64,000 nucleotides of DNA, taken from NCBI GenBank assembly GCA_964398915.1, contig CAYNOR010000011.1, positions 22,489-86,488 of the forward strand. The letters are read 5' to 3'. Below, in pieces: positions 18,037-26,501 of this stretch. This DNA comes from Tichowtungia sp964398915 (GTDB taxonomy: Bacteria > Verrucomicrobiota > Kiritimatiellia > Kiritimatiellales > Tichowtungiaceae). Under the pieces are notes generated by a model, which worked only from the letters and a program-made list of their open reading frames with translations, was not told the DNA's origin and made no database searches. Every line of letters begins with the position of its first letter. The first letter of the stretch is position 1. The translations under genes and the position numbers were made by a program.

Positions 18037-18300
18037 TTAGTGGCGCAAACCAAGACGCTGAATCAGCGTTTTGTAGCGCGAATTATCTGTTCTGGCCAGA
18101 TAGCTCAACAGCTTTTTGCGATCGTTGACCATAGTGATCAACCCGCGACGGGTGCTGTTGTCTTTATTATGGGTCTTGAGATGTTCCGTGAGGGCATCTA
18201 CATGCTTCGTCAGCAGTGCAACCTGCACTTCAACGGATCCGGTGTCCCGGTCGCTGCGCTGATATTCTTTTCTGGTTTCCGCTTTAACTGCTGTATCCAC
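18037..18300 (-). CDS. rpsO: 30S ribosomal protein S15
   Basis: 87 residues, close to the family's usual 88-89. S15 binds 16S rRNA early in assembly of the 30S platform. Conserved segments are present: DTGSVEVQVALLTKHV, LTEHLKTHNKDNSTRRGL, and YLARTDNSRYKTLIQRLGLR at the C-terminus. The start is GTG (18298-18300) with GAAGGAG about 8 bases upstream. pnp follows on the same strand, with a terminator in between. Confidence 0.97.
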   Translation of the reverse strand: MDTAVKAETRKEYQRSDRDTGSVEVQVALLTKHVDALTEHLKTHNKDNSTRRGLITMVNDRKKLLSYLARTDNSRYKTLIQRLGLRH

Positions 18301-18533
18301 TTACAGGCTCCTTCTTAACTCTCTTCGTTTTGCTACTTCTATAGTTGAGCGCGACAATATATAGACGCCCCCCGCCCTTGTAAACTGCAATATCCAAGAA
18401 AAAGAGAGGCGGAATTGAATGGGTGGATTGGAGAATTAATAGCCCCAAAAATACGGAAAGCGGCATCCCTGCCATCGGTCAGAGGCCTTTCCCGCATTCC
18501 TCCCAACATAGAGCAAGCGGCTCGCGCTGAACG

Positions 18534-20255
18534 TTAGCGTTTCCTTTGTGTATGAGGGCGGAGCTGTTTCATCTGGGTACGGCGTTCGGCCAGGCCGCGG
18601 ACAACCGGAACCGGCTCGCCGGTTTCGTAGTCGAGGCCGGTGTAATAGACTGCGGCGGCAGGCGTCATCGGCAGCGGAATAAAATCCTGCACCTGTTGGA
18701 GTTTCCAGTCTTCTTGGCGCACAAATTTTTCGACCGCTTTCATTTCCCCCTCGGTTGACCCGGGGAAATTCGAGATGAAGTACGGCACCAGATACTGCTT
18801 TTTGCCCGCCGCGCGGTTTTCTTCATCAAAAGCTTTCTGAAACTCGCAGAATGTTTCCGGACCCGGCTTGCGCATTTTTTTGAGCACGTTCGGGTGCATA
18901 TGCTCCGGCGCTACCTTCAAATGACCGGAAACGTGATGCTTTGCCAGTTCACGGATATATTTCGGATTGCGCAGCGCCACATCCATCCGGATGCCTGACT
19001 GAATGAAAACATGCTTTACCTTAGCCAGTTCACGGACGCGCTTCATTAAATGAATCGCCGATTCAGCGTCCAGTTCAAGGTTCGGACAGATTTTAGGAAA
19101 TAGACAACTGGCACGGCGGCAGACTTTACATGCTTCACAGACACCGTTGGCACAGCCGTACAAATTCGCCGTCGGCCCGCCGAGGTCGGTGATCGTACCG
19201 GAAAATGCCGGCATTGCGGCCATCGTCTTTACCTCGCGCACCACCGAATCCTCCGACCGGCTGGTCAGAAACCGGCCTTGATGCAGTCCCAAACCGCAAA
19301 AAGCGCAACCGCCGCCGCAACCGCGCACGACCGTCACCGATTCCTTAATCATCGTAAACGCCGGAACCGGCTCTTTGTAGGAAGGATGCGGAAGTCGCGT
19401 GTAAGGCAGTTCATAAATGCGATCCATCTCCGCCGACGTCAGCGGTTGAGCGGGTGGCTCAATCAACACCGCACGCGCACCGTGGAACTGGACTAACGGC
19501 TTGCCGGTAAACGGATTCTGCTCGCGCTCGGTCAGCCGCGTCAGCTCCAGCACCGCCTTTTTATCCGCCTGACATTCTTCAAACGACGGAAGCTTCAGGT
19601 ATTTTGAAAAATCGCATTCCGCCGACTCCTTCCCACCGAGCAGCCGCGCCGTTCCGGGGATTGCATCCAGCGATTTTTGACCGTCAATCCGGCGGGCGAC
19701 TTCGCGGATTGCCCGCTCGCCCATGCCGTAAACCAGTAAATCGGCTTTCGAGTCCTGTAAGATCGACGGACGCAGCTTGTCCTGCCAGTAATCGTAGTGT
19801 GCCGTGCGCCGCAGGCTGGCCTCAATGCCGCCGAGTACCGTCACCACGCCGGGAAATGCCTTTTTCGCCAGTTGAGCATAAACCATCGCAGCCAGATTGG
19901 GCCGTCTTCCGACTTCTCCGCCCGGCGTGTAGGCGTCTTCCTTGCGCTTGCGCCGCGCGGCGGTGTAGTGCGAAAGCATCGAATCAAGATTACCCGCCGT
20001 GATCCCGCAAAAGAGACGGGGACGCCCCATAACCGTCAGAGACTTCGCATCCGTCCAGTCCGGCTGGGCGATCATGCCGACCCGCCAGCCGTCGGCCTCC
20101 AGCACGCGTCCGATCACCGCCGCGCCGAACGCCGGATGGTCGATATAGGCGTCGCCGGTGATAATCAGCACGTCCAGCTCGTCCCAGCCGCGCGCCTTCA
20201 TCTCCGCCCGCGTCATCGGCAGAGGCGATGCCTCTTTTACTCTGTTTTGCGACAT
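18534..20255 (-). CDS. YgiQ-family radical SAM protein
   Basis: 573 residues. The N-terminal third contains the family start WDELDVLIITGDAYIDHPAF. The radical SAM cluster motif VVRGCGGGCAFCGLGLHQGR gives C-x3-C-x2-C for the 4Fe-4S cluster that cleaves S-adenosylmethionine. A second cysteine group (CANGVCEACKVCRRASCLF) follows. The C-terminal region has HLKVAPEHMHPNVLKKMRKP and the DUF3362-type tail with MTPAAAVYYTGLDYETGEP. The reaction of YgiQ proteins is not established. Start chosen at MSQNRVKEASPLP; 13 extra residues upstream would be translated from the palindrome at 20261-20277. The restriction gene precedes it on the same strand. Confidence 0.9.
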   Translation of the reverse strand: MSQNRVKEASPLPMTRAEMKARGWDELDVLIITGDAYIDHPAFGAAVIGRVLEADGWRVGMIAQPDWTDAKSLTVMGRPRLFCGITAGNLDSMLSHYTAARRKRKEDAYTPGGEVGRRPNLAAMVYAQLAKKAFPGVVTVLGGIEASLRRTAHYDYWQDKLRPSILQDSKADLLVYGMGERAIREVARRIDGQKSLDAIPGTARLLGGKESAECDFSKYLKLPSFEECQADKKAVLELTRLTEREQNPFTGKPLVQFHGARAVLIEPPAQPLTSAEMDRIYELPYTRLPHPSYKEPVPAFTMIKESVTVVRGCGGGCAFCGLGLHQGRFLTSRSEDSVVREVKTMAAMPAFSGTITDLGGPTANLYGCANGVCEACKVCRRASCLFPKICPNLELDAESAIHLMKRVRELAKVKHVFIQSGIRMDVALRNPKYIRELAKHHVSGHLKVAPEHMHPNVLKKMRKPGPETFCEFQKAFDEENRAAGKKQYLVPYFISNFPGSTEGEMKAVEKFVRQEDWKLQQVQDFIPLPMTPAAAVYYTGLDYETGEPVPVVRGLAERRTQMKQLRPHTQRKR

Positions 20256-20260
20256 AATCG

Positions 20261-20277
20261 TTTCCAGTGGTTGGAAA
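20261..20277. repeat. TTTCCA-N5-TGGAAA palindrome before ygiQ
   Basis: tttccagtggttggaaa, the same type as the palindromes at 9476, 9506, 9557, 10732, 10763, 10814, 22288 and 22463. It separates the restriction endonuclease stop from the radical SAM start. Confidence 0.75.
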
Positions 20278-20293
20278 CTGCGAAGCAGTGGCA

Positions 20294-21013
20294 TTATTTT
20301 TTTGATCCGCTGTTGAATTCGAGCAGTTTGTTCCAGTTAATGGAGCCGTCTGCATCGCAGAAGTCGGTAATGAATTCTCTGGCAAATCTGTTTTTAGCCT
20401 TGGCCCACTCTTCGTTGAAGCGGTCTTTATGGCGAACCGGCAAGTCCTGCATGGCTTCAATGATTTTGATATAGCAATCCTTTTCCCCTGTTAACTCCGC
20501 CCAAAAGTCCTGCCCAGCCAGTTCCGTGAAAATTTTGTTTTCGTTCGGCATGGAATTTTTCTTTCCGTACGAGTAGCCGACCACGGCATCAAAATGCTTC
20601 TGAAGTTTCATCATACGACTTCGAAGCGCCTGAAAATCTTGATTCTGCCGACGACGGCTTTGTGCGTTAAAGACGGACGGCCCAGATTTTACGGCAATCG
20701 CTTTGTATGAGGTGTCGGTTTCTATCACAACATCAACGCCTTCTGACGGAGAGGGGGTTCCCGATCCAAGGTCTTTGGCGAGAGGCTCGAAAAAGGCATC
20801 GCCGAAAATGGTTTCGTCGGATGAGGACATGAAGTCGTTCAACAGGCGTTCAATAACTTCATTGGCATCCAGCAGACCAACGGCGCGGAACAGATAAGGA
20901 TTTTTCCGCCGCAGGGTTTTTTTGAGGTCGAGTGTTGAAAGTTTGGCGATTCGACGTTCATAAAACTCGTTTAACCGGGTTTGCACTGATTTAATCAGCA
21001 ATGTCTCTTTCAT
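20294..21013 (-). CDS. Type II restriction endonuclease (PmeII-like)
   Basis: 239 residues. The N-terminal block LKKTLRRKNPYLFRAVGL and the following helix with FMSSSDETIFGDAFFEPLA match the PmeII-type restriction enzyme family. The likely PD-(D/E)xK core is GVDVVIETDTSYKAIAVKSGP, with Asp, a beta strand and then (V)K. It should cut unmodified foreign DNA at the site protected by the adjacent methyltransferase; the recognition sequence cannot be read from this. Its ATG overlaps the methyltransferase stop (21010-21013, ATGA), so translation is coupled and the methylase is made first. Confidence 0.82.
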   Translation of the reverse strand: MKETLLIKSVQTRLNEFYERRIAKLSTLDLKKTLRRKNPYLFRAVGLLDANEVIERLLNDFMSSSDETIFGDAFFEPLAKDLGSGTPSPSEGVDVVIETDTSYKAIAVKSGPSVFNAQSRRRQNQDFQALRSRMMKLQKHFDAVVGYSYGKKNSMPNENKIFTELAGQDFWAELTGEKDCYIKIIEAMQDLPVRHKDRFNEEWAKAKNRFAREFITDFCDADGSINWNKLLEFNSGSKK

Positions 21014-22236
21014 GATACCAGCTCCTCATAATTCACCAGATATTTCAAAACACTGCGTCCGATTTGATGACCCAGCCCCACTGGGACTGCGTTACCGATC
21101 TGCCTGTATTTTTCAGCGGTTGAACCTTCAAATATCCAGCCATCTGGAAACTGTTGAATTCGCGCATATTCCCGAACACTCAAAGGGCGAAGTTCTGTCG
21201 GATGACAAAGGCAGGTGCTTTTTTGAACTGGACTGGTTGAAACGGTCGGGCTTGGACGGTTGAAGGAGAGGCGGCGATAAAAACCAACCTTTCCTCCTCC
21301 GGATTCATAGGCTCCACCCATCGCTTCCGGCAGAATATTCTCCGGGAGGTTTCTCCAGTTTTGGCCTTCTTTGAGCATGCGCAGGTATTTTTTTCGGGCT
21401 TCCGAAAAGGGTGTGATTTCCGGTTTGTCTTCATGTAATCCGTCGAGAGCATCCGCCAGCGTGCGCCAGCGGGGGGTGAACATATCCCCCGAACTGACAA
21501 ACATGGGCGGCGGCATGGCCACCTGAAACCCCGCGCGGCTTCCGATAAAAACGACACGCTCGCGCTTTTGCGGAACGCCATAGTCGGCGGCATTAACGAG
21601 TTCGACCGTGACGGTATAGTTCATCTTCTCAAACTCATTTTTCAAAAGACGTAACACGCTACCCTTTTGTTCTTTCAGAGTAAGCGTTTTGCCTTTAGCA
21701 GATCGCTCGGACAGAGGAACGTGTTTGATGGCGGCAGACAAAATACCTCGGACATTTTCCATAATAAAAAACGGCGGACGAATTTCGTCAACGATGCGCA
21801 AAAAATCAAACATGACTTCGCCGCGCGGATCATCAAAACTTTGACGGCGTCCGGCGGTACTGAATGACGGACAAGGGGGGCCTCCGCAGATGACCTGAAC
21901 GTCGCCAGCCTGTACACCAAACTCCTTCAGAAGTTTTGCACCAGACCAATTGCGAATGTCATCCTCAATCAGGGGAAGCCCTGGTTTATTTTTTCGGATG
22001 GTTTTGCAGGCCCATTTATCCAGCTCAAGGCAGCCGACATTCTTCAGGCCAGCCGATTCAAGTCCGAGATCCAGCCCCATGGCACCGCTGAACAGGGAAA
22101 TAAAGGCCGGCTGCTTCTTCGCGCTCCAGTATGGAACTGTATCCTCCTTCACTTCGCGGGGATTGGCAGGCCACACAAAAAGCCGTCTTTTGTGGGTATG
22201 CTCCGGTGCTTTTGATGTCTTTACCTTATACTTCAT
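21010..22236 (-). CDS. DNA (cytosine-5-)-methyltransferase of a type II restriction-modification system
   Basis: 408 residues with the m5C methylase motifs in standard order: motif I FISLFSGAMGLDLGLE (about 45-60), motif IV GGPPCPSFSTAG with catalytic Cys122, motif VI FIMENVRG, motif VIII QKRERVVFIGSR, motif IX SVREYARIQQFPDGW and motif X YRQIGNAVPVGLG. The target-recognition region between VIII and IX is about 120 residues, consistent with a single-specificity enzyme. It is the first gene of a two-gene unit with the endonuclease, on the minus strand. An intact pair of this kind is usually horizontally acquired. Confidence 0.95.
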   Translation of the reverse strand: MKYKVKTSKAPEHTHKRRLFVWPANPREVKEDTVPYWSAKKQPAFISLFSGAMGLDLGLESAGLKNVGCLELDKWACKTIRKNKPGLPLIEDDIRNWSGAKLLKEFGVQAGDVQVICGGPPCPSFSTAGRRQSFDDPRGEVMFDFLRIVDEIRPPFFIMENVRGILSAAIKHVPLSERSAKGKTLTLKEQKGSVLRLLKNEFEKMNYTVTVELVNAADYGVPQKRERVVFIGSRAGFQVAMPPPMFVSSGDMFTPRWRTLADALDGLHEDKPEITPFSEARKKYLRMLKEGQNWRNLPENILPEAMGGAYESGGGKVGFYRRLSFNRPSPTVSTSPVQKSTCLCHPTELRPLSVREYARIQQFPDGWIFEGSTAEKYRQIGNAVPVGLGHQIGRSVLKYLVNYEELVS

Positions 22237-22541
22237 ACCATTTTGATCTCAGTCCGTTGAACCTAGGAACTCGTCTTATACTATAGATTCCCAATGCTTG
22301 GAAAAGTTTTCGGTCAAGAAACTGAATCGGCGCATTATTTTCATGTAGAACCAGAACCTCTCAGTGAATGGCGAAGCTATAAAAGACCTCATACCAAAAG
22401 GTTTTGGCGTTCATAGTCTTCTCGGGACTCATCTTTTCAGCCATCCCGGCAACAGTCTCAAATCTCCCAATCTTTGGAAAATTTATTCGACCTGACCGGA
22501 GCGGCAACCTACTATGGAGCCCTCACTTAACTCTAAAAAAC
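22237..22541. other. Divergent intergenic region with two palindromes
   Basis: Lies between the methyltransferase start and the fusion gene on the other strand. It holds two TTCCCAAT-N-TTGGAAAA palindromes (22288-22305 and about 22463-22480). The reading frame of the fusion gene is open to 22404, but the extra 46 codons cross one palindrome and look non-coding. Promoters for both genes should be here; none is clear. Confidence 0.5.
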
Positions 22542-25500
22542 ATGCAAACATTAGACACCCAGCTTTTTCTCGGCCTTTACCGTCACATGCTCGCGTCGCG
22601 TAAAGCCGACACCGTGCAGGAAGATGCCGCCCAGCGCGGGGAGGCCTTTTTCTACATCCCGTCGTCCGGCCACGAGGCAATGGCCGCGCTCGCCCCCCAT
22701 TTGACGCCGACCGACTGGCTTCACTGCCACTACCGCGACCGGGCTCTAATGCTCGCCCGCGGCGTAACCCAGCAGGATCTACTGCTCGATCTCCTTGGGA
22801 AAACCGGCTCGCCGACCGAAGGCCGTAATATGCCCGGCTTTGCCTGTAACCGGGCGCTGAATCTTCTCGCGGCACCAACCGGCGTCAGCAGTAACGCACT
22901 GCAAGCCGTCGGCGTGGCTCAAGCCATCAAAGACGGCAGCGACATCGTCTACTGCGGTATCGGCGACGGCGGCACACAGGAAGGCGAATTTTTCGAAGCC
23001 GTCGCCGAAGCCGTCCGCTCGCAGCTCCCCGTTCTTTTTGTTGTCCAAAACAACCGCTACGCCCTTTCCACTCCGTCTAAAGGCCGCACGTTTTTCTCTC
23101 TGCCGGACGGCGATGCCACAGAATTTTACGGCCTGCCGATTCTCCGCGCCAACGGTACGGATGCCGTCGAAGCGTACCGCGTATTCGGCGAAGCTGTTTC
23201 CAATATCCGGAAAAACCGCGGGCCGCAAATCGTCGTCATGAATGTTGAACGGCTGACCAGCCACACCAATGCCGACGATCACACCCTTTACCGCTCGGCC
23301 GACGACATCCGCGAAATGCACGAAAAGGCCGACCCGATCCTGATTCTGGCTGAAAGGCTGATCGCCGCCGGTGTTCCCGAAACAAAACTTAAAGCCATCG
23401 AGCACGAAGTAAATCAACAGCTTACTGCCGCTTTCGACGCCACCCGGCACGCAAAGAACGCTAAAACCGAACTCAGCGCCAAAAAACCGCTACCGGCAAA
23501 ACTCACGGATGCCGCATGCGAAAAGCGGTCTGACGGTGATGCTCTCACGATGCTTGAAGCCATGCGTGCTGTACTCCGCGACCACCTCGGCGCTGATGCC
23601 AATGTGTATCTTTACGGTGAAGATCTCGAAGATCCCAAAGGCGACGTGTTCGGTCTCACCCGCGGATTAAGTACCGCTTTCCCCGGACAGGTTATCAACG
23701 CCCCGCTCAGTGAATCCACAATCGTCGGCGCGGCCATCGGCCAGGCACTCACCGGTAAAAAACCGGTTGCCTGCATTCAGTTTGCCGACTTCATGCTGCC
23801 CGCCTTCAACCAGATCGCCGCTGAACTCGGCGCGATGTGGTGGCGTACCAACGGACAGTGGGAATGCCCCGTCATCCTGATGGCGATTTGCGGAGCCTAC
23901 CGCCCCGGCCTCGGCCCATATCACGCACAAACCTTCGACGCCACGTTCGCGCACATTCCCGGTCTGGACGTCTTTATGCCGTCCACCGCGCCGGATGCCG
24001 CCGGCCTGCTCAACGCCGCGTTTGAATCCGGACGCCCGACCGTATTTCTTTTCCCGAAAAATCTGATCAACGACCGCTCTGTCACAGCCGCCGCCGATGC
24101 ATCCAAACAGTTTGTGCCGATCGGCAAAGCGCGCATCACCCGTCCGGGCCGTGACCTGACGATTGTGAGCTGGGGCAGTACGATGCCGCTGTGCGAAAAA
24201 ACGGCCGAGGCGCTTCAGACCGCCGGAGCCTCCGTTGAGGTGATCGACCTGCGCTCGCTCGTTCCGTGGGATCAGGAAACGGTTATCGCCTCCGCGCAGA
24301 AAACCGGCCGGCTGCTGGTTGTCCACGAGGACAATCATACCTGCGGATTCGGCGGCGAAGTGCTGGCCACCGTCGCTGAAAAAGCAAATAGTCCGGTGCA
24401 AATGGCGCGCGTTACGCGGCATGACACCTACATCCCCTACCTCTTTGAAACACAGATTGAAGTACTGCCGTCGTTCCGCACCGTACTCGGCAAAGCCGCT
24501 GAGTTGCTCGGCTATTCGCTGACGTGGCAGAAGCCGGTCGAAGAAGCTGAGGGTTCTGTAACCGTCAACGCCATCGGCTCCAGCCCGTCCGACAAAACCG
24601 TTAAAGTGATCGAACTGCACGTCAAAGCCGGACAGACCGTTAAAGCCGGCGAAATGCTCGCTTCCGTCGAAGCCGACAAGGCCACGATGGAAATTTCCTC
24701 GCCGGTCAGCGGTATCGTCGAAGAACTGTTTCTTGCCGAAGGCGATTCCGTCGATGTCGGCACGCCGCTTGCCCGTATCGTCACTCAGGAAGTAAGCCTC
24801 ATTAAAAAACCGGTCACCAAAGACGATCCCGGCGCACCGGTTCTCGAAAAACGCGCTGCGGCGGTCAAGGTTGTAAAAACGGCGGCGGTTGAACATAAAC
24901 CGGTATTGATTTCTTCCATTGCCACCGTGCTCGCGTCGCGCCACATCACGAATGACGAACTGCTTTCCGGACACGGCGAGTGGGACTCCGAAGCGATCCG
25001 CTCCCGCACCGGTTGCGAAAACCGCTACTGGATCACCGGCGACGAAAACGTCGAGACGCTGGCGATCAAAGCCGTGCGCGATCTGCTGGAGATGGAAAAA
25101 CTGACACTGTCCGATATTGATGCCATCATTTGTTCAACCGGCACGCCGCTGATGATGACTCCGTCGCTCGCCTGCCGTGTTCTCAAAGAACTCAGCCCCG
25201 CCAAGGGCGAAATTCTGATGCAGGCGCACGATGTCAGCGCCGCGTGTTCAGGCTACATGTACGCCCTGCAGAACGCGGTTGATATCCTGCGCGACGATCC
25301 GTCGAAGAAAGTCATCGTCATCACGGCGGAAACGCTTTCGCCAATGATCAACCACGAAGACCAGAAGACGCTGGCGCTTTTCGGCGATGCCGCAACAGCT
25401 TCGCTCGTTTCCTGCGAACCGCGCGACGGCAACGTCAACGTACGGGTCAACCGTCCCGTTCTTTCCGCCACCGGCGTTGACCAGAAAGTGCTTTACGTCC

Positions 25501-25862
25501 CGCATATGGGAACCGGCGAAAAAATCGAAATGGAAGGGCTCACCGTCTTTAAAATCGCTGTGCGCAAGATGATCGATATGCTGGCTGAAGCCTGCGAAAA
25601 CCGGAATATTTCCGTTGAGCAGCTCGACAAAATCGTGCCGCATCAGGCCAACGAACGGATCATCGAAGCCATCCGTAAGACCATTCATTGCCCGCCGGAA
25701 AAAATGTTCAACCACATCCGCAAATATGCCAACACCTCGTCGAACACCATACCGTTCGCGATGGTTGAGCTGATGCCGCAAATGAAAAAAGACGCGCTCG
25801 TCGGACTCACCGCTTTCGGCGGCGGTTTCACCTTCGGCGCAGCCGTCATCGAGAAGCAGTAA
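22542..25862 (+). CDS. Fusion: 2-oxo acid dehydrogenase E1 alpha and beta, lipoyl domain, KAS III (FabH-like)
   Basis: 1106 residues joining parts that are normally separate. About 1-330: E1 alpha-like, with the thiamine diphosphate motif from GDG (141-143) to NN (about 170). About 334-660: E1 beta-like (transketolase-type, YGEDLEDPKGDVFGLTRGL and LSESTIVGAAIG). About 672-745: lipoyl domain with the modification site VEADKATMEI (Lys713). About 789-1106: beta-ketoacyl-ACP synthase III with a full catalytic triad, Cys902 (SAACSGYMYAL), His1034 (VPHQANERI) and Asn1064 (YANTSSNT). There is no E2 acyltransferase or E3 domain. Known chemistry suggests decarboxylation of a 2-oxo acid, acylation of the lipoyl arm and use of the acyl group to start a fatty-acid-like chain; direct hand-over is inference. 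The ATG at 22542 is the first that preserves the E1 start, but no strong ribosome-binding site precedes it. Confidence 0.9.
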   Translation: MQTLDTQLFLGLYRHMLASRKADTVQEDAAQRGEAFFYIPSSGHEAMAALAPHLTPTDWLHCHYRDRALMLARGVTQQDLLLDLLGKTGSPTEGRNMPGFACNRALNLLAAPTGVSSNALQAVGVAQAIKDGSDIVYCGIGDGGTQEGEFFEAVAEAVRSQLPVLFVVQNNRYALSTPSKGRTFFSLPDGDATEFYGLPILRANGTDAVEAYRVFGEAVSNIRKNRGPQIVVMNVERLTSHTNADDHTLYRSADDIREMHEKADPILILAERLIAAGVPETKLKAIEHEVNQQLTAAFDATRHAKNAKTELSAKKPLPAKLTDAACEKRSDGDALTMLEAMRAVLRDHLGADANVYLYGEDLEDPKGDVFGLTRGLSTAFPGQVINAPLSESTIVGAAIGQALTGKKPVACIQFADFMLPAFNQIAAELGAMWWRTNGQWECPVILMAICGAYRPGLGPYHAQTFDATFAHIPGLDVFMPSTAPDAAGLLNAAFESGRPTVFLFPKNLINDRSVTAAADASKQFVPIGKARITRPGRDLTIVSWGSTMPLCEKTAEALQTAGASVEVIDLRSLVPWDQETVIASAQKTGRLLVVHEDNHTCGFGGEVLATVAEKANSPVQMARVTRHDTYIPYLFETQIEVLPSFRTVLGKAAELLGYSLTWQKPVEEAEGSVTVNAIGSSPSDKTVKVIELHVKAGQTVKAGEMLASVEADKATMEISSPVSGIVEELFLAEGDSVDVGTPLARIVTQEVSLIKKPVTKDDPGAPVLEKRAAAVKVVKTAAVEHKPVLISSIATVLASRHITNDELLSGHGEWDSEAIRSRTGCENRYWITGDENVETLAIKAVRDLLEMEKLTLSDIDAIICSTGTPLMMTPSLACRVLKELSPAKGEILMQAHDVSAACSGYMYALQNAVDILRDDPSKKVIVITAETLSPMINHEDQKTLALFGDAATASLVSCEPRDGNVNVRVNRPVLSATGVDQKVLYVPHMGTGEKIEMEGLTVFKIAVRKMIDMLAEACENRNISVEQLDKIVPHQANERIIEAIRKTIHCPPEKMFNHIRKYANTSSNTIPFAMVELMPQMKKDALVGLTAFGGGFTFGAAVIEKQ

Positions 25863-25866
25863 ACCT

Positions 25867-26451
25867 ATGTTACACCCCGATACCGAAGTTCGCTGGATCA
25901 GCAAAGATATTGGCTGCGGCATTGTCGCCACCCGTGACATCCCCAAAGGCACCATCACCTGGGCAATGGATCCGCTCGACCGCTTTTTCACCGCCCCGCA
26001 GGTGGCTGAACTGCCCGACCGCTGCCGCGAAACACTCCTTAAATATTCCTACCGCAACCGGCACGGCGAATATGTCTTCTGCTGGGACAACACGCGTTTC
26101 ATGAACCACAGCTTCACGCCCAACTGCATCACCACCGCCTACAACTTTGAGCTGGCCGTGCGCGACATCCGTGAAGGCGAAGAACTCACCAACGATTACG
26201 GTTCGCTCAATATTCTGGAGCCCTTTCAGGCTTGCGACGAAGGCACCGAGCGCAAAGTGGTTTATCCCGACGACCTCGCCCGGCACTACAAGCAGTGGGA
26301 CGAAAAACTCGCAGGCGCTTTTAAACGGGTGAATACGGTTGAACAGCCGTTGCGCGACATGCTTTCCGCCGAGCAATGGGAAAAATCCTGCCACATTGCC
26401 GAAAAACGCACCCCGATGGACTCCATCCTCAACTGCCTGCATCGCGGTTGA
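25867..26451 (+). CDS. SET-domain protein (putative protein lysine methyltransferase)
   Basis: 194 residues starting 4 bases after the fusion gene stop, so the two are probably co-translated. The SET fold is shown by IGCGIVATRDIPKGTITW near the N-terminus, RFMNHSFTPNCITT (the NHSxxPN cofactor and knot motif) at about 78-91, and the catalytic-tyrosine segment EGEELTNDYG at about 100-109. SET proteins transfer a methyl group from S-adenosylmethionine to lysine; in bacteria the targets are mostly unknown, and some SET proteins act on ribosomal proteins or chromatin-like proteins. No pre-SET or post-SET cysteine cluster is present. The tail of about 80 residues is not recognised. Confidence 0.88.
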   Translation: MLHPDTEVRWISKDIGCGIVATRDIPKGTITWAMDPLDRFFTAPQVAELPDRCRETLLKYSYRNRHGEYVFCWDNTRFMNHSFTPNCITTAYNFELAVRDIREGEELTNDYGSLNILEPFQACDEGTERKVVYPDDLARHYKQWDEKLAGAFKRVNTVEQPLRDMLSAEQWEKSCHIAEKRTPMDSILNCLHRG

Positions 26452-26454
26452 TCT

Positions 26455-26493
26455 GACTTTAGACTTTAGACTTTCGACTGCGGTCTTTAGACT
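26455..26493. repeat. Short TTTAGACTT-type repeat
   Basis: ctttagactttagactttcg followed by gcggtctttagactcc, the same words as the clusters flanking the four-helix-bundle gene at 7.4-7.9 kb. It fills the gap between the SET gene and the next gene. No four-helix-bundle gene is here. Confidence 0.7.
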
Positions 26494-26501
26494 CCCGCCC
26501 C

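Noticed and set aside
22404..22541. A 46-residue N-terminal extension of the fusion protein
   Set aside because: It runs across a palindrome and has no similarity to E1 proteins; the conserved start is at 22542.
23667..24974. A 435-codon frame on the minus strand
   Set aside because: It is antisense to the fusion gene, whose domains and catalytic residues are intact throughout this interval.
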